Under the pieces are notes generated by a model. It did not search any database. It was not told where the DNA came from and worked only from the letters and a program-made list of their open reading frames with translations. Position numbers and translations under genes: made by a program. 64,000 nt of DNA from Humulus lupulus. Taxonomy: Eukaryota; Streptophyta; Magnoliopsida; Rosales; Cannabaceae. The stretch lies in the NCBI RefSeq assembly GCF_963169125.1, contig NC_084794.1, forward strand, positions 229,186,219 through 229,250,218. The letters are read 5' to 3'. Positions 37,571 to 50,169 of this stretch are shown here, in pieces. Position 1 is the first letter of the stretch. Each line of letters begins with the position of its first letter.

Positions 37571-38959
37571 ATTTCAGAGGAAATATCACACTGATGGCAC
37601 ATTACAAACTTTTAAGGCAAGACTAGTAGCCAAAATGTTTAAACAACATGAAGGAGTCGATTATTTTGACATGTATGCACCGATTGCTAGGACAACCACT
37701 ATAAGAGTACTATTTGCCTTATCATCAATATATATCCTTTATGTTTATCAAATGGATGTCAAAACGGCATTCCTAAATGGAGATCTCAATGAGGAGATTT
37801 ATATAGAACAACCAGAGGGTTTTGTTCTAAGGGGAAATGAACATAAAGTGTGTAGGATTGTTAGATCATTATATGGTTTAAAGCAAGCACTGAAAAAATG
37901 GCATGAGAAATTTGATAAAGCCATAATTTCGGATGGGTTTAGACACAATAATGTGGACAAATGCTTATACTCTAAGACTTGTGATGACTATGTCATCTTG
38001 GTGTGTCTGTATGTTGATGATATGTTGATTTTGAGTAATGATATGAAAGGCATAATGGAAACGAAGAGGTTTCTATCTTCCACTTTCAAGATGAAAGACC
38101 TTGGAGAGGTTGATACCATCTTAGGTATAAAAGTGAGAAGAAATAGTGGGGGTTATGCCTTAAGTCGAGAACACTATGTTGAGAAAGTGCTTGACAAGTT
38201 TAGTCATTTCTAAATCAAAGAGGCAAATACACCATTTGATTCAAGCATAAAGCTTGAAAATAATAATGGTAGAGCAGTGGCTCAACTTGAGTATGCAAGT
38301 GCATTAGGGAGTCTAATGTACGTCGCTCATTGTACAAGAGTGAATATTGCATATACGGTTAGTAAACTAAGTAAGTTTACTAGCAATCCAAGTATGGAAC
38401 ATTGGAAAGCGATTGAGAGAGTTCTAGGGTACCTTAAAAGAACTAAGCAACTAGGACTCCAATATTCAAAGTTCCTGAAGATACTTGAGGGATATTCCGA
38501 TGCGAGTTGGATATCAAGTGTAGGAGATAATCTCTCCACAAGTGGTTGGGTGTTTATGCTCGGAGGAGGAGCAGTTTCTTGGGGTTCTAAGAAACTAACA
38601 TGTATTTCACACTCAACCATGGAGGCCGAATTTATAGCTCTAGAGGCAACCAGCAAAGATGTTGAGTGGCTTAGGATCTCATGTTGGAGATCCAAATTTC
38701 TGTGGATGAGGTATCGACGATCTCGATACTGTGTGATAGTCAAGCCACATTGGCTAGAGCATATAATGGCGTATATAATGGGAAGTCTAGACATATAAGT
38801 CTAAGACATGAGTATGTGAGACAATTGATTCGTGGAGGAATCATATCGATCTCATATGTTAAGACAAGTGAGAACTTAGAGAATCCATTTACAAAACCTC
38901 TTGCGAAGAGGTTAGTAAGTTCTATTTCAAAAGGGATGGGACTAAAACTCCTAGAATAA
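37571..38959 (+). pseudogene. copia pol: reverse transcriptase and RNase H (plus strand)
   Basis: Starts mid-protein at FQRKYHTDGTLQTFKARLVAK. RT (37635-38213) has MDVKTAFLNGDL, SLYGLKQALKKWHEKF and catalytic LYVDDMLIL. A TAA stop at 38211 ends this frame, which resumes at 38277 with RNase H ([21 protein letters not shown]). A frameshift near 38680 moves it to 38681-38959 ([23 protein letters not shown]). It is closely related to the minus-strand copia at 31667-33321, including in the 3' untranslated region. Confidence 0.9.
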
Positions 38960-39041
38960 TATATTCACCAATGATGGTAACCCAACTCCAAACTTGTGAG
39001 CATCAAGGGCAAGAGTTTTGAAATTCCGTTTTTTTATGATT

Positions 39042-42000
39042 ACCAACTTAATTATTCAAATTAAATAATTAATTGCTGAACTATTATAGAAATGTTTAAA
39101 CGGACACAGAGACTGTTTGAACAGAAACCAGATATGTTTAAACAGTTTATCATCAGAAGATAAAAATGAACATAAAGTAAAGAACACATGAAATTATATG
39201 TGGTTTCAACAATCTTTGCAGATTGCTACTAGTCCACGGGGCCACGCCCAAAGAATGAAATTTATTAGGAGAATATCTAAACGATTACAAAACCAAATTG
39301 ACTTATACAAATAAAGACTCCCTCTTGAATTTTTCGCAACTGTTGTAATCTAAACTCCTAATCAAATTTTTGAAGTGCTAAGATCTTGAACTCCCTTCAA
39401 ATCATAACACTTGCACTTTTCCTCCTGAAAAGTGACTCACGAGCAAGACTTCTCCCGAAGCTTGACAAACAATGTCCAAGTGTGTTCAACCTACATAATT
39501 AGCACAAAGAAAAAAATACAGAATTACACTGTAATAAACCACTAAGAACTTGCTGGACTCAAGTTCTTCACACAATAAAAACTCTCTCTAAAACTTGAAA
39601 ACTATTTGGAAAATAATACCCAAGAGAGATGAAAAAAATCCAACGACCTAAGGATGACTATATACCTGTAACGCCCTACTTCCTTAGAGTCGTTACTAAG
39701 TGAGTTTAAAAACGTGCTTTCAACTCGCTAATCGAGGTTTTAAATCAAACAGTGTAATTAAGCCATAAACAGAAGAAAAATATAGAATTAACTCCATATC
39801 TTTGAAGATCGTAAAAGTTTGACACCTGGGATCCCAAAATACAGTTTAGAAATATTTACAACATAAAAACTGTACTAAGTCGACTAAACGACAAAATCTA
39901 AATTCATTTACAAGCATCTCCCAAAATCCTTTGGCTGTGGCAGCCAGGCTGGCCAAACATGTACACGCCGCCTCACGCCTGCTGTACTCATGGTTGGTTG
40001 ATCTTCTCTTTACCCTTACCTGCACCACAGAGCATCTGTGAGCCGAAGCCCAGCAAGAAAACCCACAAACATATAACATATGCAACACATATATCTAGCA
40101 TATAAACAGGCCACCAATGGCTAAACACATACGCCTAGCCGTCCTAGGCGTTTACCAAGCCCTGGGTTCGCGGACCACGCTGTGAGGATATCCCAGGTAT
40201 CCTTCTAGGGACTCGCCCTGGCAACTCGCACTCCACGTGCTCAACGCTGCTCCCGGCCCCTTGCCGTTCTCGGTCTACACCGTTCCTAGCTCAAGCCGAC
40301 CATTCACAACATAATATACATAACATAACAAGCAAGTATAGAATTCTAGCATATTCAGTTAAAGGGCTACGCCCAGCAGTTCTAACATATTGGGCTCGGC
40401 CCTGCATATCAATTCTATTCAAATACATTGGGCTCAGCCCTGCACACAAGCTCTATGGGAACAAGGGTTTTCTTACCTGAGTTCCGAGCTTTCTGAGCAC
40501 CGATGCCCCGAGCACAGTCCTCTAACGTGAGCCTCACCGAAACCCTAGTCACAACACATTAACAATGTCCATCCATCAAATTCTAATCCAATAAATAACT
40601 TCGAGCCATAACCCTAACCTCCGGGACCTTGAATTCTATCAATCCGGGTGATAAAATCCATCCCGAGCCTTACCCATTAAGTTCCCAAGCCTAAATACCC
40701 TTAAAAACTCAGATTGGTACTAAGGGCGCGACCCCACCCACAAGAGCTGTGGCTAGCCTCGAAACAGAGGCTAGCACCACACTGACCCCCACACGGGCCG
40801 CGGCGCGCCCACCAAGCGCTGCGGCGCGCATGAGCTTCTCGGCCTCCCATGGCCGCGTGCGCACACGGGCCGCGGCGCACCCCTCCTAGGGCTGCGGCTC
40901 TCACCTCCAAACCTGGAATTTTCCATCTTCTTCCCTACCTTTTCCTCAAGCTAACCCACTCAAAGCCTACTTAACAAACCCAGATAAATAACACATGTAT
41001 ACCAGCTCAATATCAACACTAAAACCCATCAGAAATCTGCTCCAAAATCCTACTAGAATACCCAAAAACATATTAAGCTTGACTAACATGCAATCCACAA
41101 AACCAGCAGAAATTCAAGACCAAACCTTAATAGCTAGAACTCACCTCTTGCTGAATTAAGCTTCTGAACCAGTCCCTCCTAAGCTTCAATCTTCAAGCTT
41201 TAAGTTCCCTTGGTTTTCCCCAGCTGAAATCCCTTAGCTTTAAGTTAATTTCCCTTAAGTTTCCCTTGTGTTTATCTTAGAGAGTGAATGAGAAGGAAGA
41301 GATAAAACTATCCTTAGCTGAAAGAAAAGAGAGTAAGTCGGTTTCCCTAGAGTTCCTAAGTAATTTCCCCTTTTTGTTTTATTTGACTTAAATCTAAAGG
41401 GTTACCTCAAGGCTCGGGGTACCAAAACGTCCCCGAGGGAAAAATGGTAAATTTCCCAAATATTCCCGCCTAGATATTCTATCCTCAAATATATCTCCAA
41501 ATATTTATTTTCATGTCCCGATAATCCCATAACACCTAGTACCCAAATTACCCCTCGACTCACCCCGAGTCCGAATCTCAACCCCGTTGTGACTCTCTGG
41601 CCAAGCGCTCCCCAGGACTGTCTCGGATCGTGCTGCGCAGACATATCACATATATATAACATTTATCACGTTTACACCCCTAATATCCAGATGGGTTCCA
41701 CATGCGTATTTAACTTAACTAAACATGCATCATAATCATATATACACATAAATCCACATATAAGCATATTAAACCCCTTATTGCCCTCCAGGCACGCTAA
41801 TCAGGGCCCTAAGCCCGATTAGCAAATTCAGGTCGTTACAATACCCTTTAGAATCCCTTTAGGCCATGGAAAACAAATTAGAAACCAATCAACCAATAAA
41901 TGAAAATCTTCCCAAAAAGGAAAGTCTGAATCTGTTCAAACAAACTGGCAATCCATTCAAACAGATTCATTGAACCTGGACAATTTTTAAACCTAGTTTC

Positions 42001-42298
42001 CTTAAATAAATAAGGAAACAATATATACATTATCTCTGCAAGCTGTACACGGTTTCTAGACAAACAAATCAGATCAAGAAATTAAAATAAATACCAATAA
42101 TTTCATATATACAAAATTCAAGAAAAGATATTCTTTTATAGGAAATTATATATTTATTTTATTAACATATATAGAATAATCTGATTAGAAAACATTTCAC
42201 AGCAAAACAAGAAACAACACAATTTGAAAATACCACACAATATATTTCGAAAATACATCCATAATTAATTTTGTCAATTTAATCAAATATGCCAATAA
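39042..42298 (-). mobile_element. Family H insertion in copia 3' region, itself interrupted
   Basis: ATGATT occurs at both edges (39036-39041 and 42299-42304), fitting a target duplication, and the copia 3' region resumes after it. The left part matches family H at 35225-35558. A gypsy solo LTR splits it at 39667-41840. The terminal bases are not TG...CA, so the exact boundaries and class are open. Confidence 0.5.
39667..41840 (-). repeat. Solo gypsy LTR, family G1, TSD ATACC
   Basis: 2174 bp. Minus-strand start TGTAACGACCTGAATTTG and end GTAGGGCGTTACA. The TSD ATACC is perfect (39662-39666, 41841-41845). GC cassette at 40723-40903. GTGCAGGTAAGGG block at 40013-40025. Confidence 0.93.
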
Positions 42299-42797
42299 AT
42301 GATTTTACAAGTTCAATGGGTAAGAACAAATTATTGGGTGAATTGTTTCAACACTAACAAAATCATGAGTTCCATCCAAGGATGGTTAGTGTTGGTTGCT
42401 ACCGAGTGAGGGTTAAGCCTAAGGCTTTTAATGAAGTTCAGTTGTGTGCAACAGCATTTCTAAAGGTAGGAAAGATACTAGAAGAACTTCACCTATGTGA
42501 ACTTAGAAGTGATGCCGCCTCTCATGGGAGTTGGAGTTTCTCCCTAGAAAGTTCATGAAATGGATGAGCACATGGGCATATGAGTGCTTAGCGAGAAAAG
42601 TGGGAAAATGAATGGTCAAGTGGACGTGTATGTAGAGTTACCGATTTTATCATTAAGGAGTACTTGGTTCAATCTTTAGGACACCAATGACTTCGATAAG
42701 ACTTTGTAATACTTTCACTAAGATAAAGTTCAAATCGAAAGACACTTTATTTATGCACCAAAATTGTTAAGCTAAGAAGAGATGATTATATTTAACC

Positions 42798-42807
42798 AAG
42801 TGGGGGA
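42798..42807 (+). promoter_or_regulatory. Polypurine tract of plus-strand copia
   Basis: AAGTGGGGGA just before TTG/CTGATATTGG, matching the tract of the minus-strand copia. Confidence 0.8.
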
Positions 42808-42808
42808 T

Positions 42809-44198
42809 TGCTGATATTGGTTAAATATAATGGTTAAGTTGTTTACACGTTGAGGTGCAAAACACTAAATGATTTTCACTTAAAGAGAAGTGAAAACATG
42901 AGATTGTGTAGAAGGCATCTAAAATTGACTTTTATGGGTCTAAAGTGATACAATGAGGTATCCAAACATTCCTAGAAAGTTTGGTAGCATTTAGAGCAAT
43001 TTTACGACCGTTGGAGGGGTCCAAAGTTAGAGAGGTGGCGGTACGTCGCCCCCTAAGTGGCGTGGCATCGCCTAAATGCGAAGGGCTTCAAAAGCCCTAG
43101 CAGGCGATCCATCGCCTGGACAGTCTTTTAGGGTCTACAGTTTACGTTAAATGCTCCAAATGATGTGTTTTAAATGCTCTAATCATATGAGTTAGACTAA
43201 TGATGATGCCTACACTATATATATGGGTTATTAGAGTTGAAAAGCATTGATCACACTTTTCAACTCTCTCTAAAACTCATTCTCTCTCTAGCTCTCTATG
43301 ACCAAAGTTTTCTCCAAGAAACTCATCAAGCTTGCTTGACTTGCATGAGTTTTCAAGGCTTGTTCAATCCAAAATCTCATTCTACTTAGTTGAAGCTTCA
43401 AGCAATTGGAAAGGCTTGGAATAGAGATTTTGGACAACAATATTCATATTGTGTATAAGCCTTAGAAGTTCCCCAAGTTGAAGATTCAAGTTGATCGATA
43501 CAAATGTTGTATCTCTCAAACCCTAATCTTGTATTTTGTGATTCTATTATGGTGTTGTTTGGTAACACTTAAAAAAATAGTGTTTTATTTAATTAATTAA
43601 AAGTTTGACAATTAAATATAAAATGTGTTTGGTAACTCTATTTTTATTTATTATTTTTTTAAATTTTAATTAAAATTTTGAAAATAAAGTTTTTTCACTT
43701 TCAATTTTTTTTAAACAGTTTTCAATTTTTCCTTTATTTTTTTGCTTCTCTTCTTCAAATCAACACATCATATTGTTAAACAAAAAATAAAAATAAAAGT
43801 TATCAAACGTGTTTATTATTTTTTGTTTTTAAAAACAAAAAACAAAAATAGTTACCAATCATATTTTTATTTTTTAAAAATAAAGAAACAAAAATAAAAT
43901 AATAATTCTATTTTTGTGTTTAAAAAATTCAAAAACAAAATTTTTACCAAACGACCCCTATGTTATTCATTGTTAGTATTGATGATTAAATGTATCTAAA
44001 TTCATCTTATCATCATTTAATCATTTAGTTCATTATATTCAAGATTAACATTCATATCATGAACATATTTATTTGATTATCAAGGATTGCCTTCATACTT
44101 AGAATTTGAATCTTGATTAACATCTAGGGTTTGGAATATTGCATTATTATCATAATTCATTATTGATTTGCAAAGAGTAAAGCCATATATTCCCAACA
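42809..44198 (+). repeat. 3' LTR of plus-strand copia, holding a MITE
   Basis: TG start at 42809 and end TTCCCAACA at 44198. TATA box CTATATATATGG near 43215, GC cassette 43032-43120 about 100 bp upstream. A MITE occupies 43551-43958. Confidence 0.65.
43551..43958. mobile_element. MITE with GGTCGTTTGGTAA-type ends
   Basis: Ends GGTGTTGTTTGGTAA and TTACCAAACGACCCC are inverted repeats. A 3-bp TAT lies on both sides, which would fit PIF/Harbinger. Interior is AT-rich with inverted AAAACAAAAA blocks. Confidence 0.6.
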
Positions 44199-44620
44199 CA
44201 CCCTGTCAACCCAAGGGCTCCAAGTGGACCCCCAGGCTGAGATCGCACATGTGTAACTAGCTGGCATGCCACATGCACAACCAGCTGACGACCACAAGAG
44301 CAGCCAGCTGGCGTGCCGCCTGTGCACCCAACAGGTGTACCTCCAACACAGCCAGCCCCTCCTGTGGGAGAAAGAATTAGAACTCAGCCCAAGAGGAATA
44401 GGTCACGACGGGCTTCCGACCCACATGACCTCCCAAGGAGGGTACTAAACCCTGAAGAAGTTTGCGTAGTTCGAGAAGACCCTAGACCTGCGATGCTCGA
44501 GGAGTCCAGGGCTTACCGCCCAGGCCCAGGGGAGGAGAACCCTTTGTGCCCCAGCAGCCTCGGGGAAACCCAATTAAAGAATAGAAAGTATTTAGAGAAA
44601 TATATTAAAAGAGAATAAAA
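44199..44620 (+). pseudogene. gypsy gag linker fragment
   Basis: GC-richer than its surroundings. One frame (44313-44618) reads PPVHPTGVPPTQPAPPVG then a basic region RNRSRRASDPHDLPRR. This resembles the VPP-rich linker and basic part of the gag at 3469-2877 on the other strand. No complete domain. Confidence 0.5.
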
Positions 44621-45150
44621 AAGAAGAAAGGAATATGTTTTTTTTTTCATTTGTAACAATTTAGTTTTTTTTTATAAATATTTTCAAACTTAAATGTATT
44701 TAAAAGGAATTTTAAATAATTTTAGTCTTTTATTGAATTTTTTTAATAATTTTTATGTAATTTAAGAACGAATAGAAAAATAGATTCTTAAATTTTTATA
44801 ATTAAATGGGGCACAATTTGGTAGTTGTCAAAGTTCGGGGGCAAAAATACTAATTATTTTATACAAATCGTAACAGGGAACACGATATGATAGTATCAAT
44901 AGTTCAGGGAAAATTTTAATTAACCGTATATTTTAGAGGGCACAATCTAGTAGTGTTAAAAGTTCAGGGGGCAAAAATGCTATTTATTCTTTTTTTAAAG
45001 GTTCTGTTTGGCTAAGATTATGCTTTTGCTTAAAGCTTAAAGCATAAAATAAGTAAAAGTAGTGACTTATTTTTTCTGTTTGGATAACTATTACATAGAT
45101 ATATTTTTTTAATGTTTCTTTCAAAGTGTTTGGATATCAATTAAAAAATA
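44621..45150. other. AT-rich spacer
   Basis: No gene seen. From about 45002 (GTTCTGTTTGGCTAAG) a possible older MITE edge; its partner could be CTTGCCGAAACA near 48100, outside the fold-back element. Confidence 0.3.
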
Positions 45151-47920
45151 GAAATACCATTTTGGTCCCTGTATTTTTTTCAAATACGTGATCGGTCCCT
45201 GTATTTTGTTAAATGACAATTCAGACCTTGTGTTTTAAAAAATGGATCAAAACTCTAGACCTGACTTTTTTCAAAATATTTTTAAATATAAGTTTCATTC
45301 TTAGCTACATGACCACCTTCTTCGCTTCTTTGAACCCATTGTATCACCAACGATCTAATAATCTGTAACGACCCAAATTCGCTAATAAGGCTTAGGGGCC
45401 TTGATTAGTGTGCCTGAAGGGCATAAAGGGAATTATGTGTGATTTTAATTATTAAGATGCATGATTATGGGTTAAAGCATGTTATGTGATTATTTGAGTA
45501 TTTGAGATGCATGACTATGTGTATTAGTATGCATGTAGGCCCTGATTAGGTTAGAAGGGCATAATCGTAATTTTGGCCATTATGGGCATAACTGCTTTGA
45601 TATATATGATAATTGTCGAGACCACATTATTATGTGGATATATCTGTGATCTGTGACTCGAGACGATCCTAGTGAGCAAAGTAGCAGAAAAGTCATGGCG
45701 GGGATTTATACCCGGCTTGGGGTGAGCTTAGGGGTATAAATGGGAATTTAGCGAATATACTGGAATCTATTTTGACATTGAGGAATATTATTGGTGGTTA
45801 ATTAGGTATCGGGAATTAAGCGAGAAATATTAGAGACACTCGAGGAGTTAGCGGGAATTGGGTAAAATGACTAAAATGCCCTTAAGTGGATTAAAGGGTT
45901 TAGATTTAATAGGGAGGGCATAATGGTCATTTGGCTTACAGGAGTTAAGTATTACCAAGGCTTTATGTTAGTGGGAAGTGTAGAGAAATGTAGAAGTCTG
46001 AAAAAGAAGGAAAAGGAAGGGAAAAGAAAGGAAGGAAAACAGAGAGAGTTCTCTAGGTCGGTTTATATTTCCTTCACCTGTTTCTTGAGGATTTCTGGAG
46101 TAGAACTCAGAGGAGAGCTGGGATAAACTAAGCATCAAGGATTCTAAGCTAAGTGTGGGGAATTGGCAGAGGTTTAGCAAGGGTTCATCAACACTTGAGG
46201 TAAGACTTTAGAGTTCTTCAGTTTCTGTTTCTGGTTTTTGAGCTATGGTGCTTAAGTTGAATTGGATGGAACTTTAGGGAATTCAGGTCTAAGGTTGAGG
46301 AGGAGCAAGCCAAGGAAGTCTTGAGGCAACTTGTGGTCGAAATTCCACCAAAGGTATAAACCCTTAACTCCAACTTTGTTGTTCAGCTGGTTTTTACTGA
46401 GTTTTAGAGCTTAGGAGTGGCTATGGTGAATTTTGAGTTTGGGGATGCATGTGCTTGAGTTCTAGGTATTTGAGGTGCTTGGGATGAGTGGAGTATGGTC
46501 ATAAGGTTGTTTTTGAGGTTGGGGAATATTTGGAAGAGTTTTGGTTGAGGTTGGTTCGAGGAAATCGCAAGAAGGGAAAACTGAAGCTGGTCTGTCTGTG
46601 ACTAGCGCTACAGCGCTAGTCTTTGGGCGCTGTAGCGCTAGGCCATGATGCTGAGGGGATTTTGGCTTCTGTTTGTAGTGCTGTAGCGCCCTCCCATGAG
46701 CGTTGTAGCGCTACCCTATCTTCAGAAAGGGATTTTAGGGTTATTTGCAAGGGTTTTTGACCAAGGGTTTGGGGTTTGATTCCACCACCTTGTTTGGTGG
46801 AACTAGGACTTCCCGGGGGCTCGGGATTGGCCCCGGGGGGCTGGGTTTTGGACTTGAGGGTTGATGATAACTTTGGCCCATGATTGTGTTTAGGTGAGCG
46901 CTAGGGCTCGAGGGGGATCGTGCTCAAGGAGTCGAGGGATCAAAGCTAGTGAATTGAAAGGTAAGAAAACTGCACCCGATTATATGTTTGTGATGGGACT
47001 AAGTGCTCCCGAGAATTGTATCGTGTCAATGATGGTATTACGCCATGGGACATGTAAAGCGGCCTAAGGGTGTCGTACATAGTATTTGCGCACAGGGCGC
47101 GGCTTGGCCACTGGTAGCCGAGAATATTCACTGAGCTCGGCTTAAGCGGGCCGGAGTCAGTGGGATAACAGAGGGAGCAGCCTGAGAACGCTAGCCCTAG
47201 TTATCATTTGTGCAGTGATATGTGATATGAACTGATATGCTTAGTATGTTGAATACTTGGTCATGCTGAATGATTATATGTTTGAGAACTTGTGATACAA
47301 TGTGAGATATGGGTTTGTCTGTCTATTGCTTATGCTCTGTTGTTGTGTTTTCTTGTTGGGCCTTGGCTCACAGGTGCTACGTAGTGCAGGTAAAGGCAAA
47401 GGCAAGCTGGACCAAGCCTGAGACGGAGAGCTCCGAGGTGGAATGTACATAGCCAGCCGTTCGATCGCCATGGTCGAGGAGTGGATCAGGACAGGGATTA
47501 CCTAATTGTCTGTTTTGCCTTAGTATGGCCTGATATTGTGTATAAACCTTGTGTCCTTTGTAAACGATCTTAAAACTTGTATCTTTTTGGGATCCCAAGT
47601 AAAGGATAATGTTTCTTAATGAAAACGTGGCTTTTGAGACCAGACCATTTTAAACCCTAGTTCCTTTACAGTTTCAGTATCACGATTTTAATTAAATGAC
47701 TTGATTAGCAAGTTTGGCACTTTATAAACACATAGTGTAACGGTCTTGGCTATCCAGGGCGTTACATAATCGATCTTATAATTGAAAATATTCTGACCAA
47801 AATCAAGTCTAAGGTACCATTTTGATCCATTTTGTAAAACAAATGGCCTGAATTGTCATTTAACAAAACAGAGTCCGATCACATATTTGGAAAAAACAAA
47901 GGGGCCAAAATAGTAGTTTC
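45151..47920. mobile_element. Fold-back MITE split by a solo LTR
   Basis: Left arm 45151-45300 (CATTTTGGTCCCTGTA, CAAATACGTGATCGG, TTAAATGACAATTCAG) returns inverted at about 47790-47920 (CTGAATTGTCATTTAAC, CCGATCACATATTTGG, GGGGCCAAAATAG). Flanks ATTAAAAAATA and CTATTAAAAATC suggest a TSD of about 9 bp, as in Mutator-like elements. The original element was about 360 bp. Confidence 0.75.
45364..47766 (+). repeat. Solo gypsy LTR, family G1, TSD TAATC
   Basis: 2403 bp. Start TGTAACGACCCAAATTCGC and end CCAGGGCGTTACA. The TSD TAATC is perfect (45359-45363, 47767-47771). GC cassette at 46601-46716 built on GCGCTGTAGCGCTA. Conserved block with GTGCAGGTAAAGGC at 47385-47398. Confidence 0.93.
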
Positions 47921-48170
47921 CCTATTAAAAATCAGATCTTTTATGAATAAATTAAGAGTTATGACAATAGCTTCTCAAAATTCATTTTCGGAGAAGTTAT
48001 GTTCCCAAAAGAACTTTTGAATTAAAAAAGACTTTTAATTTTTTTACCCAAATACCCCATAAAGATTTTATTTTATTTAAAAAAAAAACAGTTTAAAAAA
48101 ACTTGCCGAAACAAATATATAAATAAATTATCCCTAAAAAGCTGCTTAAAAGTATCCCTAAAAAATTATA

Positions 48171-48726
48171 GGAATTTTCTTAGGTAGGGGCATTACTTTT
48201 GCCTCTACCGTAGGAGCATTTTTTATTTTCTGTACTTGCAGAAATTATAACCTAATTTTTGTTTTCATGATGACGTACATTATAGTTATAACAGACATCA
48301 TTCCAATTTTTGGAAAATTTCGAATAATTTATAGTGCTGAAATCTGAGTTCAAAAAGTTAGTTTCACACGTGGTTGATTTTTTTTATACAGGTGGAAAAC
48401 AAACTATTTGAACGTACATTATAGTTATAACAGACATCCTTCCAATTTTTGGAAAATTCTGAATAGTTTATGGCACTGAAATAAGAGTTTAAACAGTTAG
48501 TTGCACGCGTGCTTCATTTTTTTTATACGGGTGGAAAATAGACTATTTGAACTCTGATTTCGGCACTGTAAATTTATAAAAAATTCTTAAAAATTGGCAA
48601 GATACCTATTATAATTATAATGTACGCTATCATGCAAAAAAAAATGAGTTATAATTTTTCTAAGTCCCGAAAATAAAAAAACGCTCCTATGATAGGGGCA
48701 AAAATGATGCCCCTACTCCCAAAATT
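48171..48726. mobile_element. Fold-back MITE (copy B)
   Basis: Start TTTCTTAGGTAGGGGCAT and end GATGCCCCTACTCCC are inverted. The module from CGTACATTATAGTTATAAC to TTTGAAC is present twice in tandem (from 48282 and from 48413). Confidence 0.75.
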
Positions 48727-49356
48727 TATTTATATACTAGATTAATACAATCGTGCAATATGCACGTTTGTTTAGTTTTATTTATAGAATTTATTAATTA
48801 TTTTTATTAAATTTATATTAATGTCATATAAATATCCTATTTTAATTAAATAATTTATTTATTTTTGTTTAAGTTTATGTTTGTTTTAGTTTTTGAATTT
48901 GAGTGACAACAAGATATTATATATTATATATTATATGTTTAATTTAATATTAAATATTATACGTGAATTTTAAATTTAAGTTTCTTACTAGTTTTTAAAA
49001 AAAATACAATTTGTTGCTAATTGATAGTAAATTATATTATATGTTTAATATGATATTATTATAATAAATGAGTTTAAGTTTAATTAAATTTTATTTAAGT
49101 TATAAAACGTATGATTTTATTATTTTTTAATAATTATCATTGTAAAATGTCTTAAAAATATCATATTTTAAAATTTTTAATTATTTATTTTATTTTATTT
49201 AAGTTTAAGTCTTTACAAACTACCGTTAAATATAAGAATATTATATTAAAGTTAACATTAAAAAAATAAAAAACCATTAAAACTAATAATTTCCGTTATC
49301 TACACACTTATTATATAGAAGAGATATGTAAAGAACTAAAAACAAATATATATTTT
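48727..49356. other. AT-rich spacer between two MITE copies
   Basis: No gene seen. Very AT-rich, rich in TTTAAGTTTAA and ATATTATAT phrases. Confidence 0.5.
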
Positions 49357-49749
49357 TAGGAGTTTTCTTAAGCAGGGGCATTACTTTTGCCCCCTATAGA
49401 AGTGTTTTCTATTTTTGGCAATTTGATAAATTATAACCTATTTTTTTTTACATGATAATATATATTATAGTTATAACATGCTTCCTATTAATTTTTGAGA
49501 AATTTTATATAATTTACGATGTTGAAATCATAATTCAAATAATCAGTTGTACCTGTATCTGTTTTTTTTATAAGAGTAGAAAATAGACTATTTCAACTCA
49601 GATTTCGGGCACTATAAATTATTCGATTTTTTTTTTTAAATTAACAAGATACTTGCTATAATATAACAGTCATTAAAAAAAAATTGGAATACAAGTACCA
49701 AAAATAAAAAATACTACTACACAGGGACAAAGGTGATGGCCCACTATAA
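49357..49749. mobile_element. Fold-back MITE (copy C)
   Basis: Start TTTCTTAAGCAGGGGCATT and end GGTGATGGCCCACTA; single-module version of copies A and B, more diverged. Ends about 420 bp before the start codon of the TRAF1-like gene. Confidence 0.65.
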
Positions 49750-50169
49750 AAATCGGTTACAAAAACGATTGTTAGAGGTGAAAATGTCACAGAATGACCT
49801 TCCACAGTAAATGTATTTTGTCCCGTTTGAGGTATATAACAACTCAAAAATTTGTGAGGGACTTCCCCATTAAAAACTATAAAATAGTAGAATAAGAAGG
49901 TTGTTTCCGTTTTTGTTATTTCCTTTTTATTGTGATTTGAATTGAATCCTAATCTGTTTCCTTATTTATGGTGATTTGAATGGAATCCTATTCTGTTTCC
50001 TTTTATTGCTGCTCCTCCTTGAATTATGGGTTTGATTTGGCATTGATTATTAGTTTATATATCCTTTGGAATTTCTGTATTGGGGGCATGAAAAAAATTA
50101 CCTATAAAAAAGTTGAATCGGTGTTTTCTTCCTCCTGGTTGTTTCATTTGTTGCTTGGCACCATAGAAA

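Larger units (their letters stand above)
37571..44198 (+). mobile_element. 3' half of a copia element, split by an insertion
   Basis: pol 37571-38959, then the 3' region to about 39041, an insertion at about 39042-42298, the rest of the 3' region (42305-42797, homologous to 31100-31560 in reverse, e.g. GATGCCGCCTCTCATG), polypurine tract 42798-42807 and 3' LTR 42809-44198. Confidence 0.75.

Noticed and set aside
38327..38794. 155-codon frame on the minus strand
   Set aside because: Exact antisense of the copia RNase H region.
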